From: NZWG01 sp964478995
Lineage (GTDB): Bacteria > Fidelibacterota > Marinisomatia > Marinisomatales > UBA1611
Direction: 5' to 3'
Length of the DNA: 19,286 bases
Assembly (NCBI GenBank): GCA_964478995.1
Contig: CAYZJY010000033.1
Location: forward strand, 1 to 19,286
The translations under genes were made by a program, and so were the position numbers. Below the pieces are notes generated by a model. The model was not told the DNA's origin. It worked only from the letters and a program-made list of their open reading frames with translations, and made no database searches. Shown here piece after piece: positions 1 to 6,983 of this stretch. Every line of letters begins with the position of its first letter. The stretch's first letter is position 1.

Positions 1-155
1 TTAGAAAACTCATCTAGAATCATTTTGTGTACATTCTCATCGATAGGAGACATATGGCTTGTGACTTCAACTTTACGAGATTTCAAAAAACTTAATATAT
101 CGGTATGGGAAATATTTAATTCCTTAGCAATTTGAAATATTCTAACCTTTGCCAT
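1..155 (-). CDS. infB: Translation initiation factor IF-2, N-terminal fragment (cut by window edge)
   Basis: Only about the first 51 codons are present; the gene runs off the left edge. The ATG lies at 155-153, and translation begins MAKVRIFQIAKELNIS, followed by a segment ending KSRKVEVTSHMS. This is the IF2_N fold (a small helical domain with the 'I..LAKEL.....LL..L' pattern) that opens bacterial IF-2. IF-2 is the GTPase that brings initiator tRNA to the 30S subunit; its G domain is not visible here. The start sits 3 nt after the nusA stop, and the end of nusA (GAGGAAGAA) supplies the ribosome binding site, so the two are translationally linked. The rimP-nusA-infB order is conserved across bacteria and supports the call. 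Confidence 0.9.
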   Translation of the reverse strand, partial: MAKVRIFQIAKELNISHTDILSFLKSRKVEVTSHMSPIDENVHKMILDEFS

Positions 156-158
156 TAT

Positions 159-1583
159 TTATTCTTCCTCATCTTGGAGGACATCATTTAACTCTGTTGA
201 ATCAGAATCCTCATCTTTATCAAGAATCTTTTCTCCAACCTCTCCTTCACCATTTGCCTTGACATTTGGTTCTGTTTCCAAATCAATACCCATTGATGAA
301 AAATCAACCTCTTCTTCCTCTATTTCAGTTTCAATCTCCCTTTCTATGAAAATCTGTACCGATTCATATATATCATCTAAAGAACCTTCACTAATTCCTT
401 TAATATTCAATAGATCTTCCATGTCTGCATCAAGTAAGTCTGAAACCAATGGAAAACCTCCTTCAGTAAGTAATTTTGCAGACGCTAGGTCAATTTCATC
501 AATATCGTTCAAAGGAGTTTTTTGATCTTCTTGAATACGTTCATATTGTTTTACTCCATATGCATCTATCTTGTATTCAGTTATCTTAGATGCAAGATTT
601 ACATTCATCCCATTTCTACCAATGGCTGCATCAAGACTATCATCTTCAAATAACGCAACACAATAACTCTTCTCATCATCAATGTATAACTGAACAGGTT
701 TTGCAGGAGATAATGCTCTACTGATCAGAATCTCATTTTGCTCACTAAAGTTTACTATGTCAATTTTTTCATTATTTAATTCTCTTACAATCGCTTGTAT
801 GCGACTCCCTCTCATGCCAACACAAGCACCAACTGGATCTATTCTTCTATCATTTGACTTTACTATTATTTTTGCCCTTTCTCCTGGATAACGTGCAATG
901 GAAGTTATTTCAATAATTCCATCCTCTATCTCAGGTACTTCTAACTCAAATAGTTTATAAAGAAAATGATTATCGCTTCTTGAGACAATAATATCAGGAC
1001 CTTTTGCTGTTACTTCTACAGATTTGATGACTGCACGAACGGTATCTCCTCTTCTATATCGCTCCAAATGTATTTGTTCATTCTTTGGCATGCGCAATTC
1101 TGCTTGTTCTATGTTAATGAATACACCGTCTCGCTGGACCTGATGAACTACACCTATGATTATTTCACCAATTCTATTTGCATAATCTTCATAAATATAA
1201 TTTCTCTCAACATCTCTTAGTCTCTGTGCGAAAAATTGCTTGGCTGTGGTTACGAGTCTACGTCCAAATACTCTTGGGTCTATTACCTCTACAAAGATAT
1301 CTCCCGGTTCAAGATCAGCTGCATCAGGTTCCTTTTCTATGGCTTCCTCTAGGGTAATTTCTACTTTATAATCATCTATCTCTTCAACAATTGTCTTCTC
1401 TGCATAAATTTCTATCTCTCCCTTATCGAGATTTACTATGCAACTACAATTTGATGAATCACCATATTCCTTTTCAATCACATAGAGGAAAAGTTCTTCT
1501 AAAATTGTTGCCAGTTCCGATCTTTCAACATTTTTTTCTCTAGCTATTTCTGAAAAAACTTCAATTAATTCTCTATTTACCAA
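159..1583 (-). CDS. nusA: Transcription termination/antitermination factor NusA
   Basis: NusA binds RNA polymerase and nascent RNA, and modulates pausing, intrinsic termination and antitermination. The 474-residue product shows the family layout: an RNAP-binding N-terminal domain (about 1-125, with DPRVFGRRLVTTAKQ), an S1 domain (about 135-200, ending GPDIIVSRS), KH1 with GMRG at 256-259, KH2 with GRNG at 322-325, one helix-hairpin-helix-like repeat (about 362-412) and a very acidic tail (about 415-474). Only one C-terminal repeat is apparent, against two in E. coli NusA. The start is TTG at 1583: GGAG lies 5 nt upstream, and the N-terminus (VNRELIEVFSEIAREK) matches the family, so this TTG is well supported. 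It follows rimP by 15 nt and precedes infB by 3 nt. Confidence 0.96.
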   Translation of the reverse strand: MVNRELIEVFSEIAREKNVERSELATILEELFLYVIEKEYGDSSNCSCIVNLDKGEIEIYAEKTIVEEIDDYKVEITLEEAIEKEPDAADLEPGDIFVEVIDPRVFGRRLVTTAKQFFAQRLRDVERNYIYEDYANRIGEIIIGVVHQVQRDGVFINIEQAELRMPKNEQIHLERYRRGDTVRAVIKSVEVTAKGPDIIVSRSDNHFLYKLFELEVPEIEDGIIEITSIARYPGERAKIIVKSNDRRIDPVGACVGMRGSRIQAIVRELNNEKIDIVNFSEQNEILISRALSPAKPVQLYIDDEKSYCVALFEDDSLDAAIGRNGMNVNLASKITEYKIDAYGVKQYERIQEDQKTPLNDIDEIDLASAKLLTEGGFPLVSDLLDADMEDLLNIKGISEGSLDDIYESVQIFIEREIETEIEEEEVDFSSMGIDLETEPNVKANGEGEVGEKILDKDEDSDSTELNDVLQDEEE

Positions 1584-1598
1584 AACGTCTCCTAATAT

Positions 1599-2042
1599 TT
1601 ATTTGAAAGATACTTTGACATATGCAGTCTTAATTTTCTCATAATCAAATGAGAATTTTTTATCATTAATTTTCAATTCAAATGAATCTTCATTCGCATT
1701 AACCAATTTCCCAGTAACTTTAACATCATCACCATTTTCTGTGTATGTTATTTTCAAATCCCTATCAATGTTCTTTTTATATTGAAATGGATGTTCAAGA
1801 GAATAATCCAAACCAGGTGTAGAAACCTCAAGCCTGTAACCATTTGGAAATCTTGAATCAATTTCCCCAGAATCTCTAATGGATTTGGTTATTTCTGAGG
1901 TATCACTCAGGGTCAGAGAAATTTCTGAATCAATAATGATCCTAATAAAATTTCCCCTCATATCCTCAGTAGCATCCAAAAGGACCTGATCTGGAGCGAG
2001 AAAAGGCTCAACGATATGTTTTAATGCATTATTCATTTCCAT
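1599..2042 (-). CDS. rimP: Ribosome maturation factor RimP
   Basis: RimP assists maturation of the 30S subunit. At 147 residues it matches the usual family length (about 150). The N-terminal alpha/beta domain contains RGNFIRIIIDSE (from residue 29), followed by the family signature YRLEVSTPGLDYSLEHPFQY and a C-terminal SH3-like barrel (about 85-147). It is the first gene of the rimP-nusA-infB set. ATG codons at 2042 and 2036 are both possible; neither has a clear Shine-Dalgarno sequence, because the upstream bases belong to a hairpin with a T-rich tail that ends 7 nt before the start. Expression therefore probably depends on read-through or on refolding of that hairpin. Confidence 0.93.
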   Translation of the reverse strand: MEMNNALKHIVEPFLAPDQVLLDATEDMRGNFIRIIIDSEISLTLSDTSEITKSIRDSGEIDSRFPNGYRLEVSTPGLDYSLEHPFQYKKNIDRDLKITYTENGDDVKVTGKLVNANEDSFELKINDKKFSFDYEKIKTAYVKVSFK

Positions 2043-2044
2043 AC

Positions 2045-2082
2045 AAAAGAAAAGCGGGTTTTCACCCGCTTTTCAGCCCGCG
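2045..2082 (-). terminator. Intrinsic terminator / candidate attenuator ahead of rimP
   Basis: On the minus strand a perfect 10-bp stem (AAAAGCGGGT / ACCCGCTTTT, 2050-2073) closes a GAAA tetraloop and is followed by CTTTTG. A second copy of GCGGG lies just 5' of it (2077-2081), in a near-repeat: GCGGGCTGAAAA then GCGGGTGAAAA. That first copy could pair with the same CCCGC arm and prevent the terminator from forming. The hairpin lies between the TPR gene and rimP, with no room for a promoter downstream of it. It may end the TPR transcript, gate rimP-nusA-infB, or both. Confidence 0.75.
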
Positions 2083-2111
2083 ATACTACGGTCTATGTTA
2101 CTTTTTTACAA
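2083..2111 (-). promoter_or_regulatory. Possible promoter for rimP-nusA-infB
   Basis: On the minus strand TTGTAA and TAGTAT are separated by 17 nt, each matching four of six consensus bases. Transcription would begin just in front of the two GCGGG copies, so the RNA would open directly into the hairpin ahead of rimP. The match is weak, and the region is AT-rich, so chance is possible. Confidence 0.3.
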
Positions 2112-2115
2112 GAAT

Positions 2116-2790
2116 TTAACTTACGATCCTACCCATGATCTCCTGAGCAATTTGCTTGTTCCAATTCGTAAGTTCATCTTCAGATAATAGTTTTTCAACT
2201 ATTTCTTTTGCATTATCCTTATTACCCTGTTTGAATTCCACCTGAGCCTTGCGCAAATTAAGTAGACGAACATCCTTTTTTGAATCTGCATGTTTCATGC
2301 CCTTATCTAAAATTTGAATTGCATCTACCAACTTACCTTCCTTTGCAGAAATATCTGAAAGCATGATCGCTGCGGATGGTGCTAGAAATCCTTTAGGATT
2401 AGAGTTAAAGTATGAGTTTAGGTGAATTACTGCTTCCTCCATTTTATCAGTGTCATAATTCATTTTACCCAAATAATATTCAGCAACAGATGCGCTTGGC
2501 GTGTTATCATATTCATTTAGAACGGTTTGCAATTGAAATTCGGCTGTGGTCATGTCTTTTCGGTCTAGTGTGAGCAATGCCTCGCCTAGGGATGAACTAG
2601 CATCAATTCTGGCCTGAGATCTCTTGTCAGAAATGACATTGTAGGCAATTAATAATCCTAATACGACCAGACCTGCCTTAAGATAGTTTGATCTATTTTC
2701 TTCAAGATGGGCTTGGGCCTGATCTACAGATTCTAGAAATGGGTCTCTCTGAATTTCTTTTTTAGTGATTTTCTTCTTTGGTCTTAACAT
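2116..2790 (-). CDS. Membrane-anchored tetratricopeptide-repeat protein (YfgM-like)
   Basis: The 224-residue protein has a basic cytoplasmic N-terminus (RPKKKITKK), an amphipathic segment, one transmembrane helix (about 37-53, YLKAGLVVLGLLIAYN) and an extracytoplasmic domain of TPR-type helical pairs from about 60 to the end (for example AEYYLGKMNYDTDKMEEAVIHL and LNLRKAQVEFKQGNKDNAKEI). This matches the architecture of YfgM/TPR_21 proteins, which in E. coli associate with the SecYEG translocon and periplasmic chaperones. The function here is inferred from architecture only. The gene starts 25 nt downstream of the tRNA-Arg gene on the same strand and probably shares its promoter. The ATG at 2790 has a weak AAGAT-type ribosome binding site. 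Confidence 0.75.
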   Translation of the reverse strand: MLRPKKKITKKEIQRDPFLESVDQAQAHLEENRSNYLKAGLVVLGLLIAYNVISDKRSQARIDASSSLGEALLTLDRKDMTTAEFQLQTVLNEYDNTPSASVAEYYLGKMNYDTDKMEEAVIHLNSYFNSNPKGFLAPSAAIMLSDISAKEGKLVDAIQILDKGMKHADSKKDVRLLNLRKAQVEFKQGNKDNAKEIVEKLLSEDELTNWNKQIAQEIMGRIVS

Positions 2791-2815
2791 TTTATCTTTT
2801 CTTTTGTATTAAATG

Positions 2816-2887
2816 TGCCCTCGGCAGGAATCGAACCTGCATCTAATGCTTAGGAGGCACTTGTTCTATCCATTGAACTACGAGGGC
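2816..2887 (-). tRNA. tRNA-Arg, anticodon CCU
   Basis: The minus strand folds into a full cloverleaf. The acceptor stem is GCCCTCG/CGAGGGC with A73 at 2816. The D arm follows TA. The anticodon stem AGTGC/GCATT encloses loop CTCCTAA, giving anticodon CCT, which reads AGG. The T arm contains GGTTCGATTCC between GCAGG-type stem halves. CCA is not encoded, so it must be added post-transcriptionally. The gene is 72 nt long, with a typical short variable loop. Confidence 0.97.
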
Positions 2888-2890
2888 AGA

Positions 2891-2912
2891 TTCTCGAATT
2901 CCTCGTCGAGAA
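2891..2912. repeat. Inverted repeat in the tRNA-Arg leader
   Basis: TTCTCGA and TCGAGAA form a perfect 7-bp stem around an 8-nt loop. It lies between the predicted transcription start and the 5' end of tRNA-Arg, so it would be part of the leader removed by RNase P. No T-tract follows, so it is not a terminator. Confidence 0.5.
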
Positions 2913-2920
2913 AGCTGCGA

Positions 2921-2948
2921 AATATAAGTGAATAATTTATGTTAACAA
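2921..2948 (-). promoter_or_regulatory. Promoter of tRNA-Arg and the downstream TPR gene
   Basis: On the minus strand a -35-like TTGTTA (2943-2948) and a -10-like TATATT (2921-2926) are separated by 16 nt. The predicted transcription start near 2914 leaves a leader of about 26 nt before the mature tRNA. TATATT matches five of six consensus bases. Confidence 0.55.
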
Positions 2949-3051
2949 AATGTAAACCTAAATGATTAATACATATTTGATATTTGGCTTGGATTATAAT
3001 GAAATAGGACACTCAATTAGATAATGATAATCTAAAATTCTTAAAGCAAGA

Positions 3052-3450
3052 TCAATTCTTATAAGCCCTAAGATCATCAATTGTGAAATTTTCATACTGA
3101 TCTGGATTATCTACATCATGTGTCAAGTTCCATTCGATGGAAACTCCAGGAGAGAGTGAGTTACTTATGGTCGTGTTTTCACCCCCAATGAGAAATGTAT
3201 TTCCTGAATTTTCATAATAAAATTGACATTCTATGTACCAAGGTGGTCCAATGGTTATTGATGAACTTGAATTTGTAAGCACACCATTGACCACGAGGCT
3301 ATTTTCTGTAACGGTTTTTACGATATTGGAAAAACTAACATGCTCGATCACATCTACATTCTCAGAACCTGTGAATCCACTGGCCGTATCCTCACATCCC
3401 ATGACCGAAATAATCATGCTTAGAATTAAGATTGGAATTATTTTGTACAT
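3052..3450 (-). CDS. Small putative lipoprotein, unknown function
   Basis: From the ATG at 3450 the protein has 132 residues, with a lipoprotein signal peptide MYKIIPILILSMIISVMGC; the lipobox is VMGC and Cys19 would be lipidated. The mature part (EDTASGFTGSENV...) is rich in Ser, Thr, Asn and beta-branched residues. It contains alternating strand-like segments (SLVVNGVLTN, WYIECQFYYEN, VSIEWNLTHD) that suggest a small beta-sandwich, comparable to extracellular FxLYD-type domains; this is a guess from pattern. An in-frame TTG at 3456 would add two residues. No clear Shine-Dalgarno is present for either start; instead a 14-bp palindrome sits there. I do not recognise a specific family. Confidence 0.65.
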   Translation of the reverse strand: MYKIIPILILSMIISVMGCEDTASGFTGSENVDVIEHVSFSNIVKTVTENSLVVNGVLTNSSSSITIGPPWYIECQFYYENSGNTFLIGGENTTISNSLSPGVSIEWNLTHDVDNPDQYENFTIDDLRAYKN

Positions 3451-3460
3451 ACTCAAATTT

Positions 3461-3474
3461 AATAAGATCTTATT
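3461..3474. repeat. 14-bp perfect palindrome upstream of the lipoprotein
   Basis: AATAAGATCTTATT is its own reverse complement. It is centred about 18 nt upstream of the ATG at 3450, where a repressor or RNA hairpin would affect initiation. A chance origin in AT-rich DNA is possible. Confidence 0.35.
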
Positions 3475-3529
3475 TGTTTTACCTAGAGTCTTGAATATCC
3501 ATTCTTTATGAAATAGAATTACAGATTCA

Positions 3530-4387
3530 TTAAATGATATGATCCTTCGTGTTTTCCTTGATAATGACCATGACTATTGTAAAAAGAATCATCAAGGTCC
3601 CTACCATGAAATTAAGGGTTATTACATCATTGAAGATAATTATTCCAGCGATGACTGAAAAAGGCACCTGAAGATAACTGGTCATTGCTGCCCTACTAGC
3701 AGGGAGCAGTTCATATCCGAATGTGAGAAATAACTGACCTATTTGGGAACTGATACCTATCATGATCAAATATATCCAACCAGTTGTTGTAGGGGTTGTC
3801 CAATTACCTGATAAGAAAAATAAACTCATTGGAACAGTGATCAAGGGAAAATAAAACATGATGACATAAGGTGACTCTCTTAATTGCGATGCCTTTCTGA
3901 CCATCACATATGAAAGTCCTGTTAGAAATGCACCAGACAATGCGATCAATCCATCAAGTTTGTGTATTTTATCAGAGCCTAAAAATGGAAAATCCAATAT
4001 GACATAAACACCAGCCAATCCTACGATTATGGAGACATATAAGACCTTTCCAACATGCTCTGAAATTATTAATGAGGCAAAAAGTGCTGTAAAGATAGGA
4101 TATAAATACTGTATGACCGTTGCCTCCGGAAGTGATAACCTATGCAAAGACTCATAGACCAGAAAAAGTGCAACGGTACCAACAACTCCCCTTATGGTCA
4201 ACACAATTCGATTATTCCCAAAAGGAGCAACTTTATTGTGCCTTAAAATAAGAAATGTGATGACAAGGGTGATGAGCCCCCTAATGAAGACTATCTGTAT
4301 TGTCATCAAATCATTTCCTGCCAATTTTACGAAAATGGACATGAGACAATATGATAAGGCACTGAGGGAGATATAAATATAACCCAT
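3530..4387 (-). CDS. EamA/DMT-family transporter
   Basis: An inner-membrane drug/metabolite-transporter superfamily protein of 285 residues with about ten transmembrane helices, arranged as two EamA repeats. Repeat one runs from about 1 to 130 and includes RGLITLVITFLIL and the typical 'LSLPEATVIQYLYPIFTALFASLIISE' region (positions about 85-112). Repeat two runs from about 145 to 280 and includes GLSYVMVRKAS, SQIGQLFLTFGYELLPASRA and SYLQVPFSVIAGIIIFNDV. Substrates of such proteins cannot be read from sequence; export of small metabolites or amino acids is usual. I chose ATG at 4387 because GGGTG lies 6 nt upstream; the in-frame GTG at 4396 has no such signal. It follows the cupin gene by about 40 nt on the same strand. 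Confidence 0.85.
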   Translation of the reverse strand: MGYIYISLSALSYCLMSIFVKLAGNDLMTIQIVFIRGLITLVITFLILRHNKVAPFGNNRIVLTIRGVVGTVALFLVYESLHRLSLPEATVIQYLYPIFTALFASLIISEHVGKVLYVSIIVGLAGVYVILDFPFLGSDKIHKLDGLIALSGAFLTGLSYVMVRKASQLRESPYVIMFYFPLITVPMSLFFLSGNWTTPTTTGWIYLIMIGISSQIGQLFLTFGYELLPASRAAMTSYLQVPFSVIAGIIIFNDVITLNFMVGTLMILFTIVMVIIKENTKDHII

Positions 4388-4427
4388 CAGATGCACCCAT
4401 TCGTCATGAATGACATGTTATTTTGAG

Positions 4428-4793
4428 TTATGCATCTTCATCACGGTGTACAGTATCAATGTCAAATGCTGGTAAACAGATAGCAATGTATTCTGTATCT
4501 GAATTTTTTGTATCATATTTGACCCATTCACCAGGCTCTGTGATGATTGCCTGTCCTGGATCAACCTTTATTACCTCGCTTTTTGTCCTCACATTAAGTG
4601 ATCCTTTCAGTACAAGTGTATACTCATGGAACTCTGGTCTCTGACCAGGCTCTTCCCATCCCTTAGGTGAACTCATATGAGCCATGCTTATTCTTTTGGT
4701 CTTTGAGTTGACAAGCCCCACATATTCCCTGATGACCTTTGGTTTATTTCCTGCAGACTCAATGATGGATGGTGAAGTGATCAATCTTGCCAT
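4428..4793 (-). CDS. Single-domain cupin protein
   Basis: A 121-residue small beta-barrel protein. The cupin core spans about residues 50-112: PGQRPEFHEYTLVLKGSLNVR gives motif 1 (His56, with Glu57 as a further possible ligand), and VDPGQAIITEPGEWVKYD gives motif 2. Motif 2 lacks the usual histidine, so metal binding may be partial or absent. Proteins of this type include small regulators, ethanolamine/sugar-binding cupins and metalloenzymes; the specific role is unknown. The ATG at 4793 has a good ribosome binding site (AAAGGA, 6 nt upstream). It lies between a YwqK-like gene (47 nt upstream) and the EamA transporter, all on the same strand. Confidence 0.75.
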   Translation of the reverse strand: MARLITSPSIIESAGNKPKVIREYVGLVNSKTKRISMAHMSSPKGWEEPGQRPEFHEYTLVLKGSLNVRTKSEVIKVDPGQAIITEPGEWVKYDTKNSDTEYIAICLPAFDIDTVHRDEDA

Positions 4794-4840
4794 TTTTTTT
4801 CCTTTTGGATCTTTCTTTAGTTCAATATGATTAAAATTTC

Positions 4841-5269
4841 TTAGAATTTGATCTGTATATCTTTTTGGACCAGAGAAGAATCACAGATATCGGATAGACA
4901 ATTCTTTACCTGAATGACTTGACCCATTTTATAATAGGTTTCAAAATGCATGATGCCATCATGATCCCACTCATACCAGAAGCCGTTCTTGACCCCCTTG
5001 CTGTAAATTCCACTGGTCTTCTTATGCCCATTGTCCCACCATTGTGTCCAATGGCCATCTTTAAACGAATTTGTTACTCTGCCTACTAATTTCACATTGA
5101 CCCTTGGATCGTTGAAAGATTCATAGATAATTCCTGAAATGGATTCACCTGTAAATCTCCTGTATACTTTTCCATCCTCTTCAATAAGATGTTCCATGTA
5201 AAATATGTCCTGACCAGAGAAAAAGTAGAAGAAAAGTAAACTGTAAACCCCTAGGAAATGAAAGAACAT
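4841..5269 (-). CDS. Secreted YwqK/MORN-like repeat protein
   Basis: A 142-residue protein with a hydrophobic N-terminal signal segment (FLGVYSLLFFYFFSG, about 5-19) and tandem strand repeats of the 'F.DG.W..W..NG....G.Y..G..NG.W.EWD..G' kind (about 60-120; for example KDGHWTQWWDNGHKKTSG then KGVKNGFWYEWDHDG). This pattern belongs to the MORN/YwqK-like repeat superfamily found in many exported proteins of Bacteroidota-related bacteria; no biochemical role is assigned. The C-terminal CLSDICDSS holds two cysteines that could form a disulfide. The start codon overlaps the stop of a possible 26-residue membrane peptide by 1 nt (TAATG), which suggests translational coupling. A larger relative lies at 10552-11604. 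Confidence 0.7.
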   Translation of the reverse strand: MFFHFLGVYSLLFFYFFSGQDIFYMEHLIEEDGKVYRRFTGESISGIIYESFNDPRVNVKLVGRVTNSFKDGHWTQWWDNGHKKTSGIYSKGVKNGFWYEWDHDGIMHFETYYKMGQVIQVKNCLSDICDSSLVQKDIQIKF

Positions 5270-5349
5270 TATTTTCTATTTTTCCACATGAATGAGAATA
5301 ATCCCAATGGGATGGCTATGAAAACAGCAATCAAAAGAATAAGTTCCAT
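5269..5349 (-). CDS. Possible 26-residue single-helix membrane peptide
   Basis: On the minus strand an ATG at 5349 opens 26 codons starting MELILLIAVFIAIPLG and ending SFMWKNRK. It has about 20 hydrophobic residues followed by a basic tail, as in bacterial small inner-membrane proteins with the C-terminus inside. Its stop overlaps the start of the YwqK-like gene by 1 nt. A GGTGAG lies just upstream but is closer to the ATG than usual. The short length means chance cannot be excluded; the membrane-helix-plus-basic-end composition and the exact overlap are the arguments in favour. Confidence 0.45.
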   Translation of the reverse strand: MELILLIAVFIAIPLGLFSFMWKNRK

Positions 5350-5531
5350 ACTCACCACTGAATTTAATTACAATCCAGCATTAATTCATGGAATGGAACC
5401 ATCGAACCTTAAATCAAGAAATGTGAATAATCAATAAGACCCATGGGTAGATGTTGGGAATCATCTACATGTCTTGCATTAGACACATAGGTTATCGTTG
5501 CCTTTATCCAGCAAACTAACCTTTTAATATG
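5350..5531. other. Intergenic stretch with palindrome and hairpin
   Basis: No gene is visible here. Two adjoining symmetric elements occur: ACCCATGGGT (perfect 10-bp palindrome, 5439-5448) and GTAGATG/CATCTAC (7-bp stem, 8-nt loop, 5447-5468). No T-tract follows on either strand, so these are not intrinsic terminators. They could be a protein-binding site or leader structure for the minus-strand genes at 4841-5349. Confidence 0.4.
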
Positions 5532-5636
5532 TTATTTAGAGTTTCTTGGAACTCTGTACTTCTTCCAATGATCCTTTGGTTTTTTTGAACCTAATATCAA
5601 TTCTTCTAGATTTTTTGCTACGGAAAGTATTTTCAT
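5532..5636 (-). CDS. Possible 34-residue basic protein with a Shine-Dalgarno site
   Basis: On the minus strand AGAGGT lies 4 nt before an ATG at 5636 that opens 34 codons. The product begins MKILSVAKNLEELILG and continues SKKPKDHWKKYRVPRNSK. It has a short amphipathic helix followed by a strongly basic, aromatic-containing tail, resembling small nucleic-acid- or ribosome-binding peptides. No family is recognised. The ribosome binding site is better than that of several neighbouring real genes, and the peptide composition is not that of random AT-rich DNA. It could also be a decayed remnant. Confidence 0.4.
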   Translation of the reverse strand: MKILSVAKNLEELILGSKKPKDHWKKYRVPRNSK

Positions 5637-5762
5637 TTTGACCTCTATGTTTTTCAACTGTAATGAATGTAATACCTATTAGGCATATAAAAAAACTTCT
5701 TAGGATCAATAAATAAATAAAAATAAAGAGACTACTACTATCAAAAAACTTATATTAATTGA

Positions 5763-6983
5763 ATGAAAAACAATACAATATCCACAATTCTTATTTTTTG
5801 CTGCATTTATCTTGCATGTAGTAACAATTCAAAAAGCATAACCATCAGAGGTACAATAATTAACCCTGTAGGTGAGAAAGTATTTTTTAATTATCCAGAT
5901 ACAACATATGAGACCAATGTAAGCGAAGACGGAAGATTCGAGATCTCATTTTTACGCGACTCCTCTGAATATTTATCTTTCAGACATGGAAGAGAGTCAA
6001 CTTCAATGTATCTAAGACCTGTAGATGATATTTCATTGGAGATCGATACAGAGCAATTTGATGAGACCATCAAATATGATAACAGTTCACAGTCCTCCTT
6101 CTTAGCCTACAAATACCTATTAAATGAAAAAAAGGATTTTTATGGGGAGGCTCTTTATTTAATGGATGAGTCAGAATATCAAAAATATCTTGAAGACCAT
6201 CAGGCGGAACTTTTAGAAAAATTGAACCAGATCAATGATGAAGATTTCATAGAGACTGAATTAGAGAACTTGAGCACCTCAATCGATAGATATAAGAAAC
6301 AAAAACAGAATTTGTCAGAAAAATCAAAAGAGGAGTTGGCATACTTATGGGATGTTCGAGTATTACAACAGGAATATAATTTCTATGGCATGATCGATTC
6401 TGTTAGTGAAAGTGGATTCAAACAGATGCTAATGGAATATGAGAAAAAGATACTGGAATCATTAAATCAAATAAAAGACAATGATTCTATTCAAAAAGAA
6501 AAAGAAAAGATCTCTAGTTCGATCAATAATTGGATTGAACGCAAATCAAGTTATGATAACATGCCAAATGTGGGTGACCAAGCAATTGAATTCTCATATC
6601 CAGACCAAAATGATAAAATGGTCAAATTATCTTCATTCAAAGGGAGCATGGTATATGTTGATGTTTGGGCCACATGGTGTGGCCCATGCATTGCTGAGAT
6701 CCCATCTCTAAAAACATTACAAAAAGACTATGAAGATAAGGATATTGTATTTCTAAGTGTCTCTGTTGATACTGATAGAGATGCTTGGATCAAGATGTTA
6801 ACAGAGGATGATCTAGGCGGTGTTCATTTGTGGGCTGATGGGTGGAGTGAAATAACAAAGTCCTATGCGATATTTGGAATTCCAAGATTCATGTTGATCG
6901 GCAAGGATGGTAGTATGATATCGGTTGATGCACCAAGGCCTTCATCCGATGAGATCCGAGGTATGTTCAACGAAAATATTTGA
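5763..6983 (+). CDS. TlpA-family thioredoxin-like lipoprotein
   Basis: A 406-residue exported thiol-disulfide oxidoreductase and the only plus-strand protein gene here. It has a lipoprotein signal peptide with lipobox YLAC (Cys19), a beta-rich N-terminal domain (about 25-100, TIRGTIINPVGEKV; like the DUF4369 domain often fused to TlpA), a charged helical middle (about 110-265) and a C-terminal AhpC/TSA-Redoxin domain (about 270-406). The latter carries the active site WCGPC (305-309) and the cis-proline motif FGIPRF (Pro374). Such proteins reduce or exchange disulfides in the periplasm, for instance in cytochrome c maturation or stress defence. The helical middle contains two similar segments 80 residues apart. 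No Shine-Dalgarno is seen; a TATATT box at 5751-5756 lies 6 nt before the ATG. The stop abuts the gpsA stop. Confidence 0.88.
   Translation: MKNNTISTILIFCCIYLACSNNSKSITIRGTIINPVGEKVFFNYPDTTYETNVSEDGRFEISFLRDSSEYLSFRHGRESTSMYLRPVDDISLEIDTEQFDETIKYDNSSQSSFLAYKYLLNEKKDFYGEALYLMDESEYQKYLEDHQAELLEKLNQINDEDFIETELENLSTSIDRYKKQKQNLSEKSKEELAYLWDVRVLQQEYNFYGMIDSVSESGFKQMLMEYEKKILESLNQIKDNDSIQKEKEKISSSINNWIERKSSYDNMPNVGDQAIEFSYPDQNDKMVKLSSFKGSMVYVDVWATWCGPCIAEIPSLKTLQKDYEDKDIVFLSVSVDTDRDAWIKMLTEDDLGGVHLWADGWSEITKSYAIFGIPRFMLIGKDGSMISVDAPRPSSDEIRGMFNENI

Noticed and set aside
3017..3035. TTAGAT/ATCTAA hairpin after the small lipoprotein gene as a terminator
   Set aside because: It is only 6 bp of mostly A-T pairs with no following T-tract on the minus strand; too weak to call.
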